From Gnetum montanum (Eukaryota; Streptophyta; Gnetopsida; Gnetales; Gnetaceae): a stretch of DNA of 21,474 bases. Of this stretch, positions 1 to 10,694 are shown in pieces. The stretch is from NCBI GenBank assembly GCA_015680685.1, contig MNCI01013830.1, positions 722,439 to 743,912 on the forward strand, read 5' to 3'. Numbering within the stretch: the stretch's first letter is position 1; the number at the start of each line of letters is the position of its first letter. A model generated the notes under the pieces. That model was not told the origin of the DNA. It saw nothing but the letters and a program-made list of their open reading frames with translations, and made no database searches. A program made the position numbers and the translations under genes.

Positions 1-200
1 CTGCAAGGTTTATCCAAACAAGTTTGTCTTTATTGCCGTACACAACTTGGGTTCAGGTTACAAGCTGCTCGAATAAAGAGCCGTTCACTCTAGGACTCCT
101 ACTACGAGCACATGGGGAAAAATTCTAACTCTGGAGTGATCAATCTGCCAGAGCTTCGCTACACTAGCTAGGATTGGGAAATGAAGGGAGTGCCACCTCT

Positions 201-210
201 TATTTATAGA
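201..210 (-). promoter_or_regulatory. TATA box of minus-strand LTR-like promoter
   Basis: The complement reads TCTATAAATA, a good plant TATA box. It lies just downstream (in minus orientation) of the palindrome cluster at 223-282 and about 170 bases upstream of an AATAAA signal. Confidence 0.5.
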
Positions 211-222
211 AATGGCGGCGTG

Positions 223-282
223 ACGCAATATTGCGTACGCGATATCGTAGGAGAAGACGCGATATCGCGTACGCGATATCGC
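223..282. repeat. CG-rich palindrome cluster next to TATA box
   Basis: Within 60 bases there are GCAATATTGC, two or three copies of GCGATATCGC and CGTACG junctions, each self-complementary. CG dinucleotides are dense here but rare in the AT-rich flanks. The position directly upstream of the minus-strand TATA box suggests repeated protein-binding sites in the U3 part of an LTR; that role is inferred. Confidence 0.7.
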
Positions 283-300
283 AGCCTAGTGTAAATCGCG

Positions 301-1419
301 TCTCATCAATATTCATCAAAATCTCCTCTTAACTATTCATACACAACATATTTGATTTGGAGGCCCTTCGTAAATACATATAATGTAGTTTGAGCCTCCA
401 CCAAGGTTTGATCATTAGTAATCAAGCCTTGATCATTGACCCTATACCTATGAGAAGTTCATAAAACCAACAAAGTTAGGAAAGGTAGTTTATCTAATAA
501 ATCCAAAAGGAATAAAAATATTATAACAATCATGCTTATCCCTATTTATGGTACACAGTGCAAAGAAAATTTTGAAATAATGTGTGGACTCTATGTGCCA
601 CCATCAGAGTATTGTCAACATTATACTGACTATACTCTAGCATAGTTCAAATCTCCATGAGGTAGCATGGGCTGATCATGTCCATTGCATCCCCTATTAT
701 CGTAGGAGGTGGATCATCAGTGATGAACCTAGCTATTAGACCATATGCCCATGGTATCAATGTCTCCACTATGGCCTTAGCCACTCCATTGACAAGTGTG
801 TCCACAACATCACACTGAAATTCTAAAGGATGTATGCAAGAAATTCCCTTGTCCTTGGATGGAATCATAATGAGACCTTGTCTAAGGTCATGTTAGGTAA
901 ATGGGTATTGACCTTAGGGTGGCCAATGTAGCATGAAATGCCTATTAAGTAAACGATGATGTGTATGTGCTTCAAGAAGACCCTACATGGAAAAGCAAAA
1001 AATATTATGACTAATTGAAATTTCTTAACAAGTTTGTAAAAACATCCTAGTTAAGGGTGAAATTAGCCCCTGTAAAAAGCTTTAAGTGTTTTTTCAAGTT
1101 TTCTCAAAAAATTCATAACATTATTACAACCTTTCATGGTCTTATACATCATAGCCAAAGCATTATAGCCTAGATAGCACATCAAATTAATACTTAACCA
1201 AATTTAGAATCTAAGAAATATCCAATAGCATGAATATAACCAAAAATAGTAAAAAAAAACTTATAGACTTTGAAAAAACATTTAGACCATTAAAAAAAAA
1301 TTTAGGCATCCTAAGGGCATGGATAATGATAAGAGAAATCTCTAACTATCTCAACCACATCCATCTCTAAAGGGGTAAAGTGCTACAACTAGAATTTAGC
1401 CTTATTAACACAAAGTAGA
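301..1419. other. AT-rich stretch without a recognisable gene
   Basis: No convincing gene is visible. A 73-codon minus-strand ORF (647-868) has a plausible amino-acid mix but no motif, no relative in the window and no supporting signals. The right-hand part is A-rich on this strand, with runs of seven to nine A, and blends into the periodic array that follows. It is most likely old repeat sequence. Confidence 0.4.
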
Positions 1420-4400
1420 TCAAAAATTCATTAAAAACACATCCTAGCTTAGATTTTAGTGATTCCACCATATAAGAAATCCTAAAATCATGAAATGTTT
1501 ATCCATGACTGTTATAACTAGAAACACATAACCATTTTTACATAAAACATAGCCAAAAATAGAAAAATTGTAGCCATCCATCTTAACCCACTTTTGGATA
1601 GGCTTAGGAGAAAATTCACTAAAAATTCATTTGAGCTTCAAAAAGAATGATTCTACAACCATTTGAAAGTTGCAATTGACACTTATGCATTTAGGTTAAC
1701 AAAGAGGCAAAATACCTATCATTTATTCAGAAATATTTCATTAACTTGGATGAAAATTTGAAAATTCCAAAAACATCACATTTACATGAGTTTAGTAAAA
1801 AAATATATTAAAACATCATTTCAAACACAAAAGAAGTGATTCCACTTCTTTTAGAAAACTGCAACCAAGACCCACTCATAAACAATCAAAAAATAGCCTA
1901 TAACACTATCGTTTACTTGGAAACAATTCATTAATTTACATAAAATTTTGAAAAATGGCACCAAAACCTAAATATACAACCTCACTAAAATAGCCATAAA
2001 TTCATCATTTTAAAACCAAATTGAATGGGACCATAGCAATTGGAAACCTTAAATGTAGAGCTACAAGCCCATAACATTTATAAATAATATGTAGCCATTT
2101 TTTTAGAAAAAAAATTACACAATGTTTCTATCTTTTTCATTTAGAAAGCATCAAAAATCACAAAACCTAAATTAATATAGACATGAAAGTAGGAAAAATA
2201 GCCAAAAAAAATTATACCCATTTAGAAACATATCAAAATAAGTGGGTAGTGTTAAAATTAAATGTTAACAAACATTAAGGCCTAGATCTAGGGAAAATAG
2301 CTCTATCCCCAAACTATTTGGAAAAAGCATGAAAACAACAAGCCTAATTTCAAAAACCAAATCTACCAAAGCTAAAACAATGAAATAACCATACATCTAC
2401 ATAAAAGAAACCAAAAAAAGAGGTAGGATTTCATTGGAATTTTGTTCTACCCCCTCTTTCAACATAGATATGAGGAAAACAACCCCATCCATGGCTAGAA
2501 AAACAAGAAAAACAACCAAAAAACTAGAAAAATGGCTTGAATGGCCTACCTTGGGGTGGCCATAGAATATTCATGAATGGAGATGGGTCTAGGAAGTCTT
2601 GATTGATTTTTGGCATTTTCATCTACCTTCTATATTCATGGATTCTTCCTCTTTTCTCCACACTTCTTGGGCATCATAGTTGCTCCAATGTTGGGAATCT
2701 CTAGGATCAGGGTGGAATGTAGGTTGTACACTAGCTACAGGGAAGATTTGATGTTTCCATGTTGAAGATTAATGGTGTTTATAGCAAAATCTCTCTTCTT
2801 GGGCTCTCTTCTAGTGCGTTGTATATGGGAATGATAACTTGTGATTGGTTGTTTACAAAATTTAACAATAAAAATCCAATCCAAACCTAAATGCCCACCT
2901 CCCAACCCCTATTGCTAATTCAATTCACCATACCTCCAAGTGCACTAAAGTACAGGGGGGAGTCTTTTTCATGCTAGGATTGATGGGAGATAACTTTAAT
3001 TTTTTTTTTGAATTTCAAATTTTTGGCAGTGAACTCCACTATACACCTTCACTATTAGCCTAAAAACTACATCAACACTAATTTTTGATCCCCTGAACAC
3101 TTCGAACCATGTCCAAGCCTTAACTCCTAAGAATCCATGTTGGGGATACCATGCCCAATATGTTTACATGCCTCCCAACTCTTAAAACCTTTAAAACCTC
3201 ACTTTCTAACCATTTTTAGCAACTATAACTTACCTTTTTTATCCTTGAGCTTTAAGAGGGGGTTAGATCTTACCAAAACTAGAAATATTTATTTTTCATG
3301 CTAGAGAAACATTTCCTGCCATGGAAGAAGGGGCATGACATCCATTCTTAAATCCCAATACCCATATAGCCCAAATTTAATCCCTCAAAGTGGGCAGACA
3401 TGACCTAGAACCCCTCCAATCACCCCCAACACCCCTAGAACCTCACTAAATCTAGTTGAAAGTGCTTGAAACCTTGGTATTTGGTTGTTCCATGTTGAGA
3501 GAGGCCCCATCCATGCTAGGAATCCTATCCCTAGTGTGGATGGATAGAAGGATTATTGAAACTACCTAAATTAATTACCCACTAGCCATATTTTTAGCCT
3601 AACACTCCTTCATAACCTCATGTAGCCTAGTTTGACCTTTAAATAAGTTGATTTTTCTTTTATAGCTTGTTCCATGATAGTGAATAGTTCCTCCATGTTT
3701 CCCAACATGGAGCTAGCATGGAAACCCATGGGCTATGCAAGAAAGCTTGATTGATGACCTAAAACAGCCAAATAACCTACTCTAGTGATCCTTGGACACT
3801 ACCAAAACCCCTTTGGCACTTTTGAATGGCTAATAAGTAGTCAAAATAACTCAAAAATATCAATCCCCTCTAATCCATACTAGGACCATCATCCCTAGCA
3901 TGGAAGAAATGGGGGATTATTGCATGAAGTAGCTATAAGCCTTCAAACTAGTGAATCTTGATACCAAGCTTTGACCATTGACATTGACAACCTCAGAGGC
4001 TAACATGCATGGTCAATTGGCTGTCAAACTATCCTATATCTAATATTCCTAATTCATCCATGCTAGGGAAGATATTTTCCATGGTATCTAGCATGGAAAC
4101 ATGGTGGATGTAGCTAGAAATATTAGTGGAAGTTCCATGTGCATAAAAAAAACTTCAAATTATCTCGTATTAGCACTAGAACCTTAACAGTCCTTTTGGA
4201 AGTTACCAACATATCAAAAATTAACAAAAATAAAATCCTTAAGGTTCTTCCAAACTGAACCTTCCAACCCTAGTTTCAATGGAAGGGAAAAAGCCAAATC
4301 TATTGAAATTTGTAAGAAAACTAAATTTCGAAAGTAAACTTAACCTTTCTAAAAGCCCCTAGACTTTCGAAAGTTGGTTGAAAAAGCTCAAAATTTCCTC

Positions 4401-4870
4401 CATTGAAGTCTTAATGTTGAGGGGGATCCCATCCACATTGAGCATCCAAGCCCCAATGTGGATGAAGGGGAAAAGCCTACAAACCCTTGAAATGATCAAA
4501 TTTTAACCCCAAGCATCAACAAACGATACTAGAAATCCTGGAGACCTGCATGCATGACTAGAAGTGATAAAAATAGTAAAAATAGGAGTCCTTTTGTTAT
4601 TTCATGCTAGGATCCACCTCTTCCACATTGGCCAATGTGGATCAAAGGAACAACTTGAGGATGATTTAAAAATATCACTTAAACAACTCAAACAAACATC
4701 AAATAGCCTTGTATGCATCCCAAAGACATGCTAACACCTTCTAGAACCCTCAAATCCTACACAACTAATCACAAATATTTAAAAAGAAAGCCCCCTTGAT
4801 CCTCCTAGCTGAATCTATGCTAGGCACCCATCCCTAGTGTGGAAGAAATTTGGGGACATCAAAAACCACC
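1420..4870. repeat. Degenerate satellite-like tandem array, period about 189 bp
   Basis: Anchor words recur at nucleosome-like spacing. A GATTCCA-type word is at 1461, 1649 and 1838, with a diverged match near 2027 (steps 188, 189, 189). A following TT.GAAA word is at 1471, 1662, 1851 and 2040. In the right half, a hairpin-like word (CCATGCTAGG... CTAGCATGG and variants) ends near 3321, 3535, 3716, 3898, 4091, 4277, 4458, 4637 and 4836, a mean step of about 189. Two units at 3960-4020 and 4890-4960 also share the word CATGCATGGTCAATT. Support is strong for 1450-2050 and 3300-4850, and weaker between (about 2050-3300), where the period continues but the words are poorly kept. No ORF of note lies inside. 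Confidence 0.65.
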
Positions 4871-5280
4871 TACTAAACCACCAAATTGACTAGTTTTGGC
4901 CTTAAACCCTCGTCCTTGACCTTGGTAACCCTATAAGCACACATGCATGGTCAATTAATGTTGAAACTAGTCTATGTAGTGATCAAAAACAACGGCGGCT
5001 AGAAAACACCAAGAGGTTGTCGGCCATTGATAGTCTCAACCCTATTTCTGTGAGAGGGCCATGTTGGATGGAACAGAAATGGGGTGCCCTGAACGGTCTG
5101 GTAGATTAGACAGGGACTTAGTTAGTTTCAATATAACCTTTTGCAACGTGTGATTTGAAAGCAAAGTTTATAGCATAAAAATGATATTTTAACCATAAAT
5201 GATGTAGGTGACAATGTAAAATGTAATGATAAATAGGAAGGTAAATTAGAATGTAGTTAGGAAAATGCATCGCTTTAAGA
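4871..5280. other. Transition region, no gene seen
   Basis: The left part (to about 4990) is the tail of the 189-bp array. At about 4990-5110 the base composition changes abruptly to a more GC-rich stretch, which may mark an element boundary. I could not identify an LTR end, target-site duplication or primer-binding site with confidence. Confidence 0.35.
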
Positions 5281-5640
5281 TTATGAGTTTACTCTGTTGA
5301 GGTGGATACAATTGGTTGCACGATGCCGGGAAGCGTAGAGATCCCAAAGGTAACCAAGGTGTTCAGAGCAAGATAGTTGGATGCTTGAACATGAACTCAG
5401 AAGTTGACAATGTAGAGTGCTACCAAGACGGTAGGAAAAAGCAAGAAAAAATGCCAAACACAAGTGCTAACTGTTTGCAATGTCAAACAGAAAGCTTACA
5501 ATGCTCAAGGTTCCAGTGCTAACTTTTCTTTTGCTTGTTAGCCAACAAAATTATTAGCTGACCAAAATTTCTAAAAACCCTAGACCCATGCCTTGATGTT
5601 CATTGGGGTATTTATAGGTCCAAGGGCACGTGAAAGATGT
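5281..5640 (-). mobile_element. LTR-like promoter and leader block, minus strand
   Basis: On the minus strand a TATA box (5609-5618) is followed by about 330 bases without a conserved frame. The organisation matches the LTR at 17266-17830: TATAAATACCC, then a GGGTT-A-AAATTTGG-like stretch, then a T-rich ATTTTTTC tract. Similarity to that LTR is weak and patchy, so the two may be distant relatives or only alike in layout. Short ORFs on both strands (5281-5463 minus, 5316-5522 plus) overlap each other and show no domain. The U3 side would lie to the right, where palindromes cluster. Exact LTR ends were not found. Confidence 0.45.
5609..5618 (-). promoter_or_regulatory. TATA box of second minus-strand LTR-like promoter
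   Basis: The complement reads CCTATAAATA and is followed by CCCC, similar to TATAAATACCC in the LTR at 17266. Palindromic words lie upstream of it (5873-6369). Confidence 0.5.
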
Positions 5641-5872
5641 GGTTTGGATACCATGTGCCCTAGGCTTATGCTAAACTATCTATGCTACACGTGCTTTCAT
5701 GACCATTGGGTGAGTCTGCCATGCCATAATTACAAACCTTCTACGTTGTAATTGCACTGTTAGAAAAATGATGCAATTAGGTAAGGTGCATTGATGTCGC
5801 ATAACCACTTTCCACTTTGCTATTCTGTGTAGCGTAGCATGTTTGGTGTGGCATGGCATCTTGTCACGTTGT

Positions 5873-6369
5873 GCTATGCTACGTAGCATAGCGTAGCATA
5901 ACCACCAGTTCGAAGCAAAAATCTACGTTGTGTCCCACTGCATGCATTGGAAACCTTTGCAGTGTTCTGACTGCTGGTTGTAGATTTTCTATGATACGTA
6001 GTGTATCATAGTGTAGTAGCTTTCCTTAGTTGCAAAATGTCATCAATCTACAAACTTTGTCGTTTGCACTGTGAAGCTTGTGAACTTGCTAATCCTGCCC
6101 TTTGAGATGCCTTTTGTCACTTTCACAGAATTGTTACAACTCACTGCACCATGTAGCTTAGCGTATCGTAGCAGCAAACATGACTTTTTTTTTCCAAGTT
6201 CGTCGATTTTTGATAGAAGAAGACATTGCTAAAGGACTTGAAGTCGGGCAAGAGGACTAACCATCCAACTTTTTCTACACTGTGCTACACTACGTGGCAT
6301 AGCATAGCATAGCACTACACTTCTGCAACCATCTTTCGAAGTCTGCTATGCTACATAGCGTAGCATAGC
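5873..6369. repeat. Cluster of short perfect palindromes built from GCTATGCTACG
   Basis: At 5873-5892 GCTATGCTACGTAGCATAGC is a perfect 20-base palindrome. At 5989-6011 CTATGATAC and GTATCATAG form a 9-bp stem with a 5-base loop. At 6282-6315 GTGCTA pairs with TAGCAC around repeated GCATA words. At 6345-6369 GCTATGCTAC and GTAGCATAGC form a perfect 10-bp stem around five bases. A decayed version is near 6150-6170. The cluster sits upstream of the minus-strand TATA box at 5609, so it would be in U3. Another copy of the motif is in an intron at 19812-19847. Confidence 0.75.
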
Positions 6370-7729
6370 GTATTAAAACTCCTTGACTTAGAAAACTTAC
6401 TAAAGTGTTTTATGAATTCTGAGCACTGCCAGTAATTCTTCGCACCGCTCCTAAGTGTGATGTCGGCTGGATGAACTACTCAGGTAGACAGGCTAGAGAA
6501 TCCATTTAGCCTATTGACACCTCAGGTAGAAAAGCTTGCTGAACTGGATAGTCTAAAATTCAGAGCATCTATCTCCTAAAGAACTGTCGTAACGCTGTAC
6601 AAATTGCAAAGACCTAGTGAAGCAAGCATGTCTTCAAATTTTGGGGTGTTTCATTGGCCCCTCTTTGTCGACATCTGGAGGATGGGCTTGAGAGACATTG
6701 ACAAAGAATACAAAACACCATCGAAGACACAATGTTAACGTTGTTGCTCAACGATTGTCAAGATGTTGCTTGGCTGCACTTGAGAGGGAAAGGACAAAGC
6801 AGGGAGGAAGGAGGTTTAGAAAAAGGGTAAAGATGAGGTTTAGTAGGGTCCCTCATCAGAGTTCTCAAGAGGGAGTCATTCACATTTTCATCTTTACCTT
6901 TGCTGACCTACGACCTATCATAGGATAGGTGTTTCTTTCCCAAGATGAGTTGTGTTACATCCGTGTGGGGTTTTTACATGCCTACAGATGCTTCCTATGT
7001 GGTGAACTATGTTAGGAAAGTCATGGAATTTGCACTTTGAAGTGTTAAAGCTAGTCAAGGCACTCACTTCACGAAGCTGTAGCATTGGCTACTATGGCAA
7101 GACGTACTCTCTGACGCACCCTGTAAGCACGATAGAGAGTGAAGCAGCTGTGATGCGAAGAGAGGAAAAAGATCTTTCTTGCTATAGATGTTGTTGAAGC
7201 TCTTGGACATCCGTGCTAATGCATGGTGTCTAAAGTAGGAAGTCCAACAATGACCTTGGTAGCACCATCATGGTGGAGCTGGCATTGAAGGCACCAGGAT
7301 TTTCTATGAGTGTAGATGCTCTAGAACCCCTATCAAAAACATGCATTCTTAGTTCAGCGATGGGATCAATTGCCACATAGCTAAACATCATGTGAGCCTA
7401 GGCATCAAGAGGGAGATGGAGGGTAACAATATTGTGGCTGGGCCACAATACTACAGGAACTCTAGCGGCAGGCACTAGCTAAGGAAATACTGTCACGGTG
7501 GTGGGCCGTGGCGACTGTAGGTCTAGAGGGCCAGTGCGATGTCATACGACATCTCTGGAGGATTAGGACGATGCCAAGGGTGGTGGCATCGCATACATTC
7601 CAGATCACGTTCCCATTGCATCATGAACTGTGTTCTGGAGTTGCAATGTCCCACCACCACATCGGCACTGTGCACGCTCGTTTGATGTGTACTTTGTGTA
7701 GATGCATGGTAGGGACATGACGCGAACCC
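6370..7729. other. No recognisable gene; possible coding remnants
   Basis: Several short plus-strand ORFs occur (6698-6928, 7009-7197, 7508-7720), but none carries a motif I recognise and no two join into a longer frame. A short stretch near 6943-7030 translates without stops into a protein-like sequence, yet it has no partner on either side. The region may be the outer part of an LTR or a decayed internal region. I assign no function. Confidence 0.35.
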
Positions 7730-8107
7730 AGTTTAAGGTCTCGGTAGACTGTGTGCTAGTTTAGGATCCCAGCAGACTTCTATGCTAGTTTAAGGTCCCA
7801 AAAAATCGTACATGCTAGTTAAACATCTTAGCAAACATGTCATGCCATTTTATAGTCATAGCGGACTAGCTGTGCCAGTTTTACATTGTTGTGGATGGTC
7901 GCCACTAGTTTAACAACGTAGCAGATGCTGCTTGTTGCCACCATTTTATCATCATAGAGGACATGTCGTGCCGGTTTTACATCATAGCGGATGCTACTTG
8001 TTGCTACCAGTTTATTGTCATAGCTGACGGGCCATGCCAATTTTATGTCATAGCAGATGCTACTTTTTGCTATCAATTTATCATCATAGTAGACAGTGCT
8101 CGTCACC
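7730..8107. repeat. Tandem repeat, twelve units of 30 or 36 bp
   Basis: Units begin with AGTTTAA or a close variant at 7730, 7758, 7787, 7817, 7847, 7877, 7907, 7943, 7973, 8009, 8039 and 8075. Most steps are 30 bp; three are 36 bp, from a six-base insertion in a GATGCTACTTGTTGCTA-type segment, and the long units alternate with short ones in the second half. Typical content is AGTTTTACATCATAGCGGATG followed by a variable part. Because both lengths are multiples of three, the minus strand stays open (7840-8112) as a 10/12-residue repeat. I read that ORF as a by-product of the array. A related block is at 12793-12995. Confidence 0.9.
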
Positions 8108-8487
8108 TTCATGCTATCTGTTTTATTTTAATGCTTAGGCTAAATTAACCATAGAATGCAAGAATGAGAAATAAAGATGAAAAATAAAGTAGAACAAGCA
8201 TAAAATAAAGTAGATACATTGGACAGAGGGTTTAAAAAGGGTAAGAAAGAAAGAAGGGATTTAAAAGGTGCAAAACATGAGTTATTTTCGCAAGCGTTAG
8301 TGCATGAGTGGTGAGCATGACCATAGAGTGCAACGTCAGTATACAGTGCAGCACGAGCTATAGGACTGGCAACATGAGCAACAAAAAGTGCAAGGTAGCG
8401 TGAATTATAGGGTGTGCATAGCATAGCATGAGTTACATTGCGGGGTGTGCAGCATGAGTAGTAGGAATTCAGGGTAGTGTGAGCAGG
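8108..8487. other. 5' flank of pseudogene 1, rich in GCATGAG words
   Basis: This stretch runs from the 30/36-bp array to the proposed first ATG at 8488. It repeats words such as GCATGAGT and GTGTGCAGCATGAG, and has TAGCATAGCATG near 8416-8430. No clear plus-strand TATA box is visible. Minus-strand ORFs 8140-8532 and 8405-8668 overlap it but have no recognisable content. Confidence 0.4.
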
Positions 8488-8621
8488 ATGAAGGGCAAGG
8501 GAGGCCAAGAATAAGGAAAAGGGAAGAAGCAAGCAAGCTTGGCATTCTTGGTGGAGAGCGAAGAACTACTCCAATGCCTTCCTCAACCCAAGATTTCTTC
8601 ATGGGCAAGGACCCTGTGCAG
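8488..8621 (+). other. Exon 1 of pseudogene 1
   Basis: ATG at 8488 opens a Lys-rich start (MKGKGGQE, then a TAA at 8512-8514, one change from CAA). The frame stays open to a strong donor, CAG|GTATGT, at 8621/8622, ending in phase 2. Exon 2 begins at 10325 with the single base needed to complete the codon, so the frame continues. A rival ATG at 8574 would end in phase 0 and does not fit exon 2. Confidence 0.55.
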
Positions 8622-9141
8622 GTATGTTTTTGTTCTTTCCATTTTATTGTAGCATGAATATCTAGCATGAGCCATTAGGGCTACCATTTCTTACTATGTT
8701 TTTGGCTCCTACCGCATTATATTTAGAGTCATTTCCTATTGCCTTTTTGGTTTCTGCCATGAGCACTCTAAGGCGTGAGTGTTTAAAATTATTCCTGAAA
8801 ATTTTCCACAGCGTGAGCATTTCCAGGGTAGGATTTGTTTTCGGTGTTGAGGTAGATCATTTTATTAATTAACTATCTCTGGTTTTTCCCTTGTGGCACC
8901 CTGGGCAAGCTGCGGCATGGGTTTTAGGGTTGTAGGACATGTGCTAACCCTCGGCATGAGTTGTGATCCCAAACTTCCCTAGGGTGCAGTCTTTCCAAGC
9001 GGGGCCATTCATAGCATGAGTTGTAGACAGGGCTATCCTAGGGTTGTTCCGAGCGTGAGAGGCAAGGGAGTGAGTGATGAGGGCATGAGCGTGGGTGCAG
9101 GGTTGAGAGGGCACCATTTTTGTTGAGTGGGGGGAACAGGG

Positions 9142-9290
9142 TGTGAGCATCCCAAGAAAACTAATTTTTGCCAATTTGCATGAGCACCGTAGGAAAATCA
9201 ATTTTTTCCAATTTGCATGAGTACCCCAAGAAAATTTATTTTTGATGATTTTTTCCTAGGCATGAGCACCCCAGCGAAAGCTAATTTTTG
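9142..9290. repeat. Short tandem repeat, units of about 37-45 bp
   Basis: The start word TGAGCA.CCC recurs near 9144, 9181, 9218 and 9263, each followed by AAGAAAACTAATTTTTG-like sequence. The first two steps are 37 bp and the third about 45 bp. It runs directly into the 27-bp repeat. Confidence 0.7.
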
Positions 9291-9407
9291 TGTCTGGAGG
9301 AAAACTGTGATTTTTATGTTTGGAGCAAAAACTGTGATTTTTTTGTCTGGAGAAAAAACTTTGATTTTTGTGTTTGGAGCAAAAACTACGATTTTTGTGT
9401 CTAGAGC
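9285..9407. repeat. 27-bp minisatellite, about 4.6 copies
   Basis: Units are at 9285-9310 (26 bp), 9311-9337, 9338-9364, 9365-9391 and a partial 9392-9407. The consensus is TTTTTGTGTTTGGAGC followed by AAAAACTGTGA. The plus-strand ORF 9217-9567 reads through it as a nine-residue repeat (FGAKTVIFV-like), which is explained by the 27-bp period and not by a protein function. Confidence 0.9.
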
Positions 9408-10324
9408 TACTTCTCAACTACTTCTACAACATGAGTTATGCCATTGCATGATTTACAGTGTGAGCCGCATTTGCGAGTTGCAGCATGAGCTGTGTTGTGA
9501 ATCTGTTCCCTGTCCCTTTCACTGCAACGTGCATCATAACATGAATTTCTTGGGAACTAGCGCGTGAGTAAATTATTTGTTCAGCGTTGTTGGTTAGTTG
9601 TACCCTTTTGTTTTTATTTTCTTGGGTTAGACAATGAATGCACGTATTTTGCATTTGCACTTATTCTTTGGTTTACCTTGAAATGAATTTTTAAATGTAC
9701 CCCAGTGAGTGTTAAATTCATCAAATAAACATTGATGCCCTTGTCTCATGGGGTGAGCTTGTGTTTGTTGAATATTATTTACTTGTTGAGTTTATTTATT
9801 TGCCTTACCTTATTTTATTTTTAATTTGTATGTTTTATATGTTTTAAATTACTTACCTAAGGTTCTTGCTCTATGCAAGGGACTTAAGCCTTTTCTCCTT
9901 GTGGTTGAACTTGTCGGTGTGCTATCTTGGTTTGGCTCTTTGGAACCGAACATGCCTAGTTATACATGCGGATCGAGGTGCATGTAATATGGTTTTGTCC
10001 AAATGTTGGTGCATTTTTATCATTTATTTTGTAGAATTTCAGCATTGTCATATGGTCTCATTTGAGTGAGCAACTGACTTGTGATATTGTTGAGACCATG
10101 TTGCCCAGCTCAACATGAGGCATGTTAGCTTTTGTTATTGACATAGACAAGGGACCATATATAGTAATAGCACACTTTTTCTAGCATGCTGTGTACATAC
10201 ACTATTCCAAAATCCACCTCAAATAGTATACAGAGTAGACAAGTATGCTCTTTTATACTTGTATTAACTTTGGTTCCTTTAACGTTATATCATTATTTAC
10301 GTATGAATACTTTTTCTTTTGCAG

Positions 10325-10596
10325 GCCCCATTTTGCAAAGCATGGATTGCATGAGGATGATAGTGGGCTTGCCTTAGTGCATACAACCTTGGAGGCATTC
10401 ATGATGGGCCCCACTCTTTGTGCTACAGTGCTAGGCTAGACCAAGGATGCTATTGTCAATTATCCTAGGTAATTCTCTAGGGCCCTTGAACATTGTCAAG
10501 TTTGCGGCTGGCTACATGAGGATTGGTCCCTTGATGGGCCTGTTTTTCCTCAAACGGTCAATCCTGCAGCAAGTGTGCCTACTCCATTTGCTAACG
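10325..10596 (+). other. Exon 2 of pseudogene 1
   Basis: After the acceptor the frame reads PHFAKHGLHEDDSG, is broken by TAG at 10437 and TAA at 10470, then continues through HEDWSLDGPVFPQ to a donor G|GTAAAT at 10596/10597 (phase 1). The stops fit single C-to-T changes in Gln codons. Confidence 0.55.
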
Positions 10597-10694
10597 GTAA
10601 ATGGTTGTGTTCCAGGCTTAGTTTTCATTTTTGTGACATGACTACTTATCATATTCTTAATTTTCACTTAATATCTCTTGTGTCTTTTCTACAA

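Larger units (their letters stand above)
1..300 (-). mobile_element. LTR-like fragment (transcript start to 3' part), minus strand
   Basis: Read on the minus strand, this block has the order expected at the end of an LTR. A palindrome cluster (223-282) is followed by a TATA box (201-210), then about 170 bases without an ORF, then an AATAAA signal (29-34 on the complement) near the left edge. No reading frame is open here. The block is cut by the window edge, so neither the LTR end nor a primer-binding site can be seen. Its sequence does not obviously match the two other LTR-like blocks at 5281 and 17266, so it is probably a different family. The LTR identity is an inference from architecture; a promoter of another kind of repeat is possible. 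Confidence 0.5.
8622..10324 (+). other. Intron 1 of pseudogene 1 (about 1.7 kb)
   Basis: It is bounded by GTATGT and a T-rich acceptor ending TTTTCTTTTGCAG at 10312-10324. It contains two minisatellites (9142-9290 and 9285-9407) and many GCATGAG or GCGTGAG words. From 9560 to 10320 it is T-rich and gene-free. Confidence 0.55.

Noticed and set aside
647-868. 73-codon minus-strand ORF with a plausible amino-acid mix
   Set aside because: No motif, no neighbouring frame and no relative in the window; it is flanked by sequence without coding character.
5281-5522. Overlapping ORFs on both strands
   Set aside because: They lie in the LTR-like leader, overlap each other and carry no domain.
6698-7197. 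Short basic and Cys-containing ORFs that might be integrase or zinc-finger remnants
   Set aside because: No HHCC or DDE spacing could be seen; start codons are not supported.
7730-8107. CRISPR-like array
   Set aside because: Units are directly adjacent, without unique spacers, and the context is a plant repeat region.
7840-8112. Minus-strand ORF with 10/12-residue repeats, which could look like a repeat protein
   Set aside because: Fully explained by the 30/36-bp DNA repeat, whose unit lengths are multiples of three.
8574-8621. Alternative first exon starting at ATG 8574
   Set aside because: It ends in phase 0 and does not keep the frame into 10325; the frame from 8488 does.
9217-9567. Plus-strand ORF with nine-residue repeats
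   Set aside because: Explained by the 27-bp minisatellite inside an intron; no conserved flanks.
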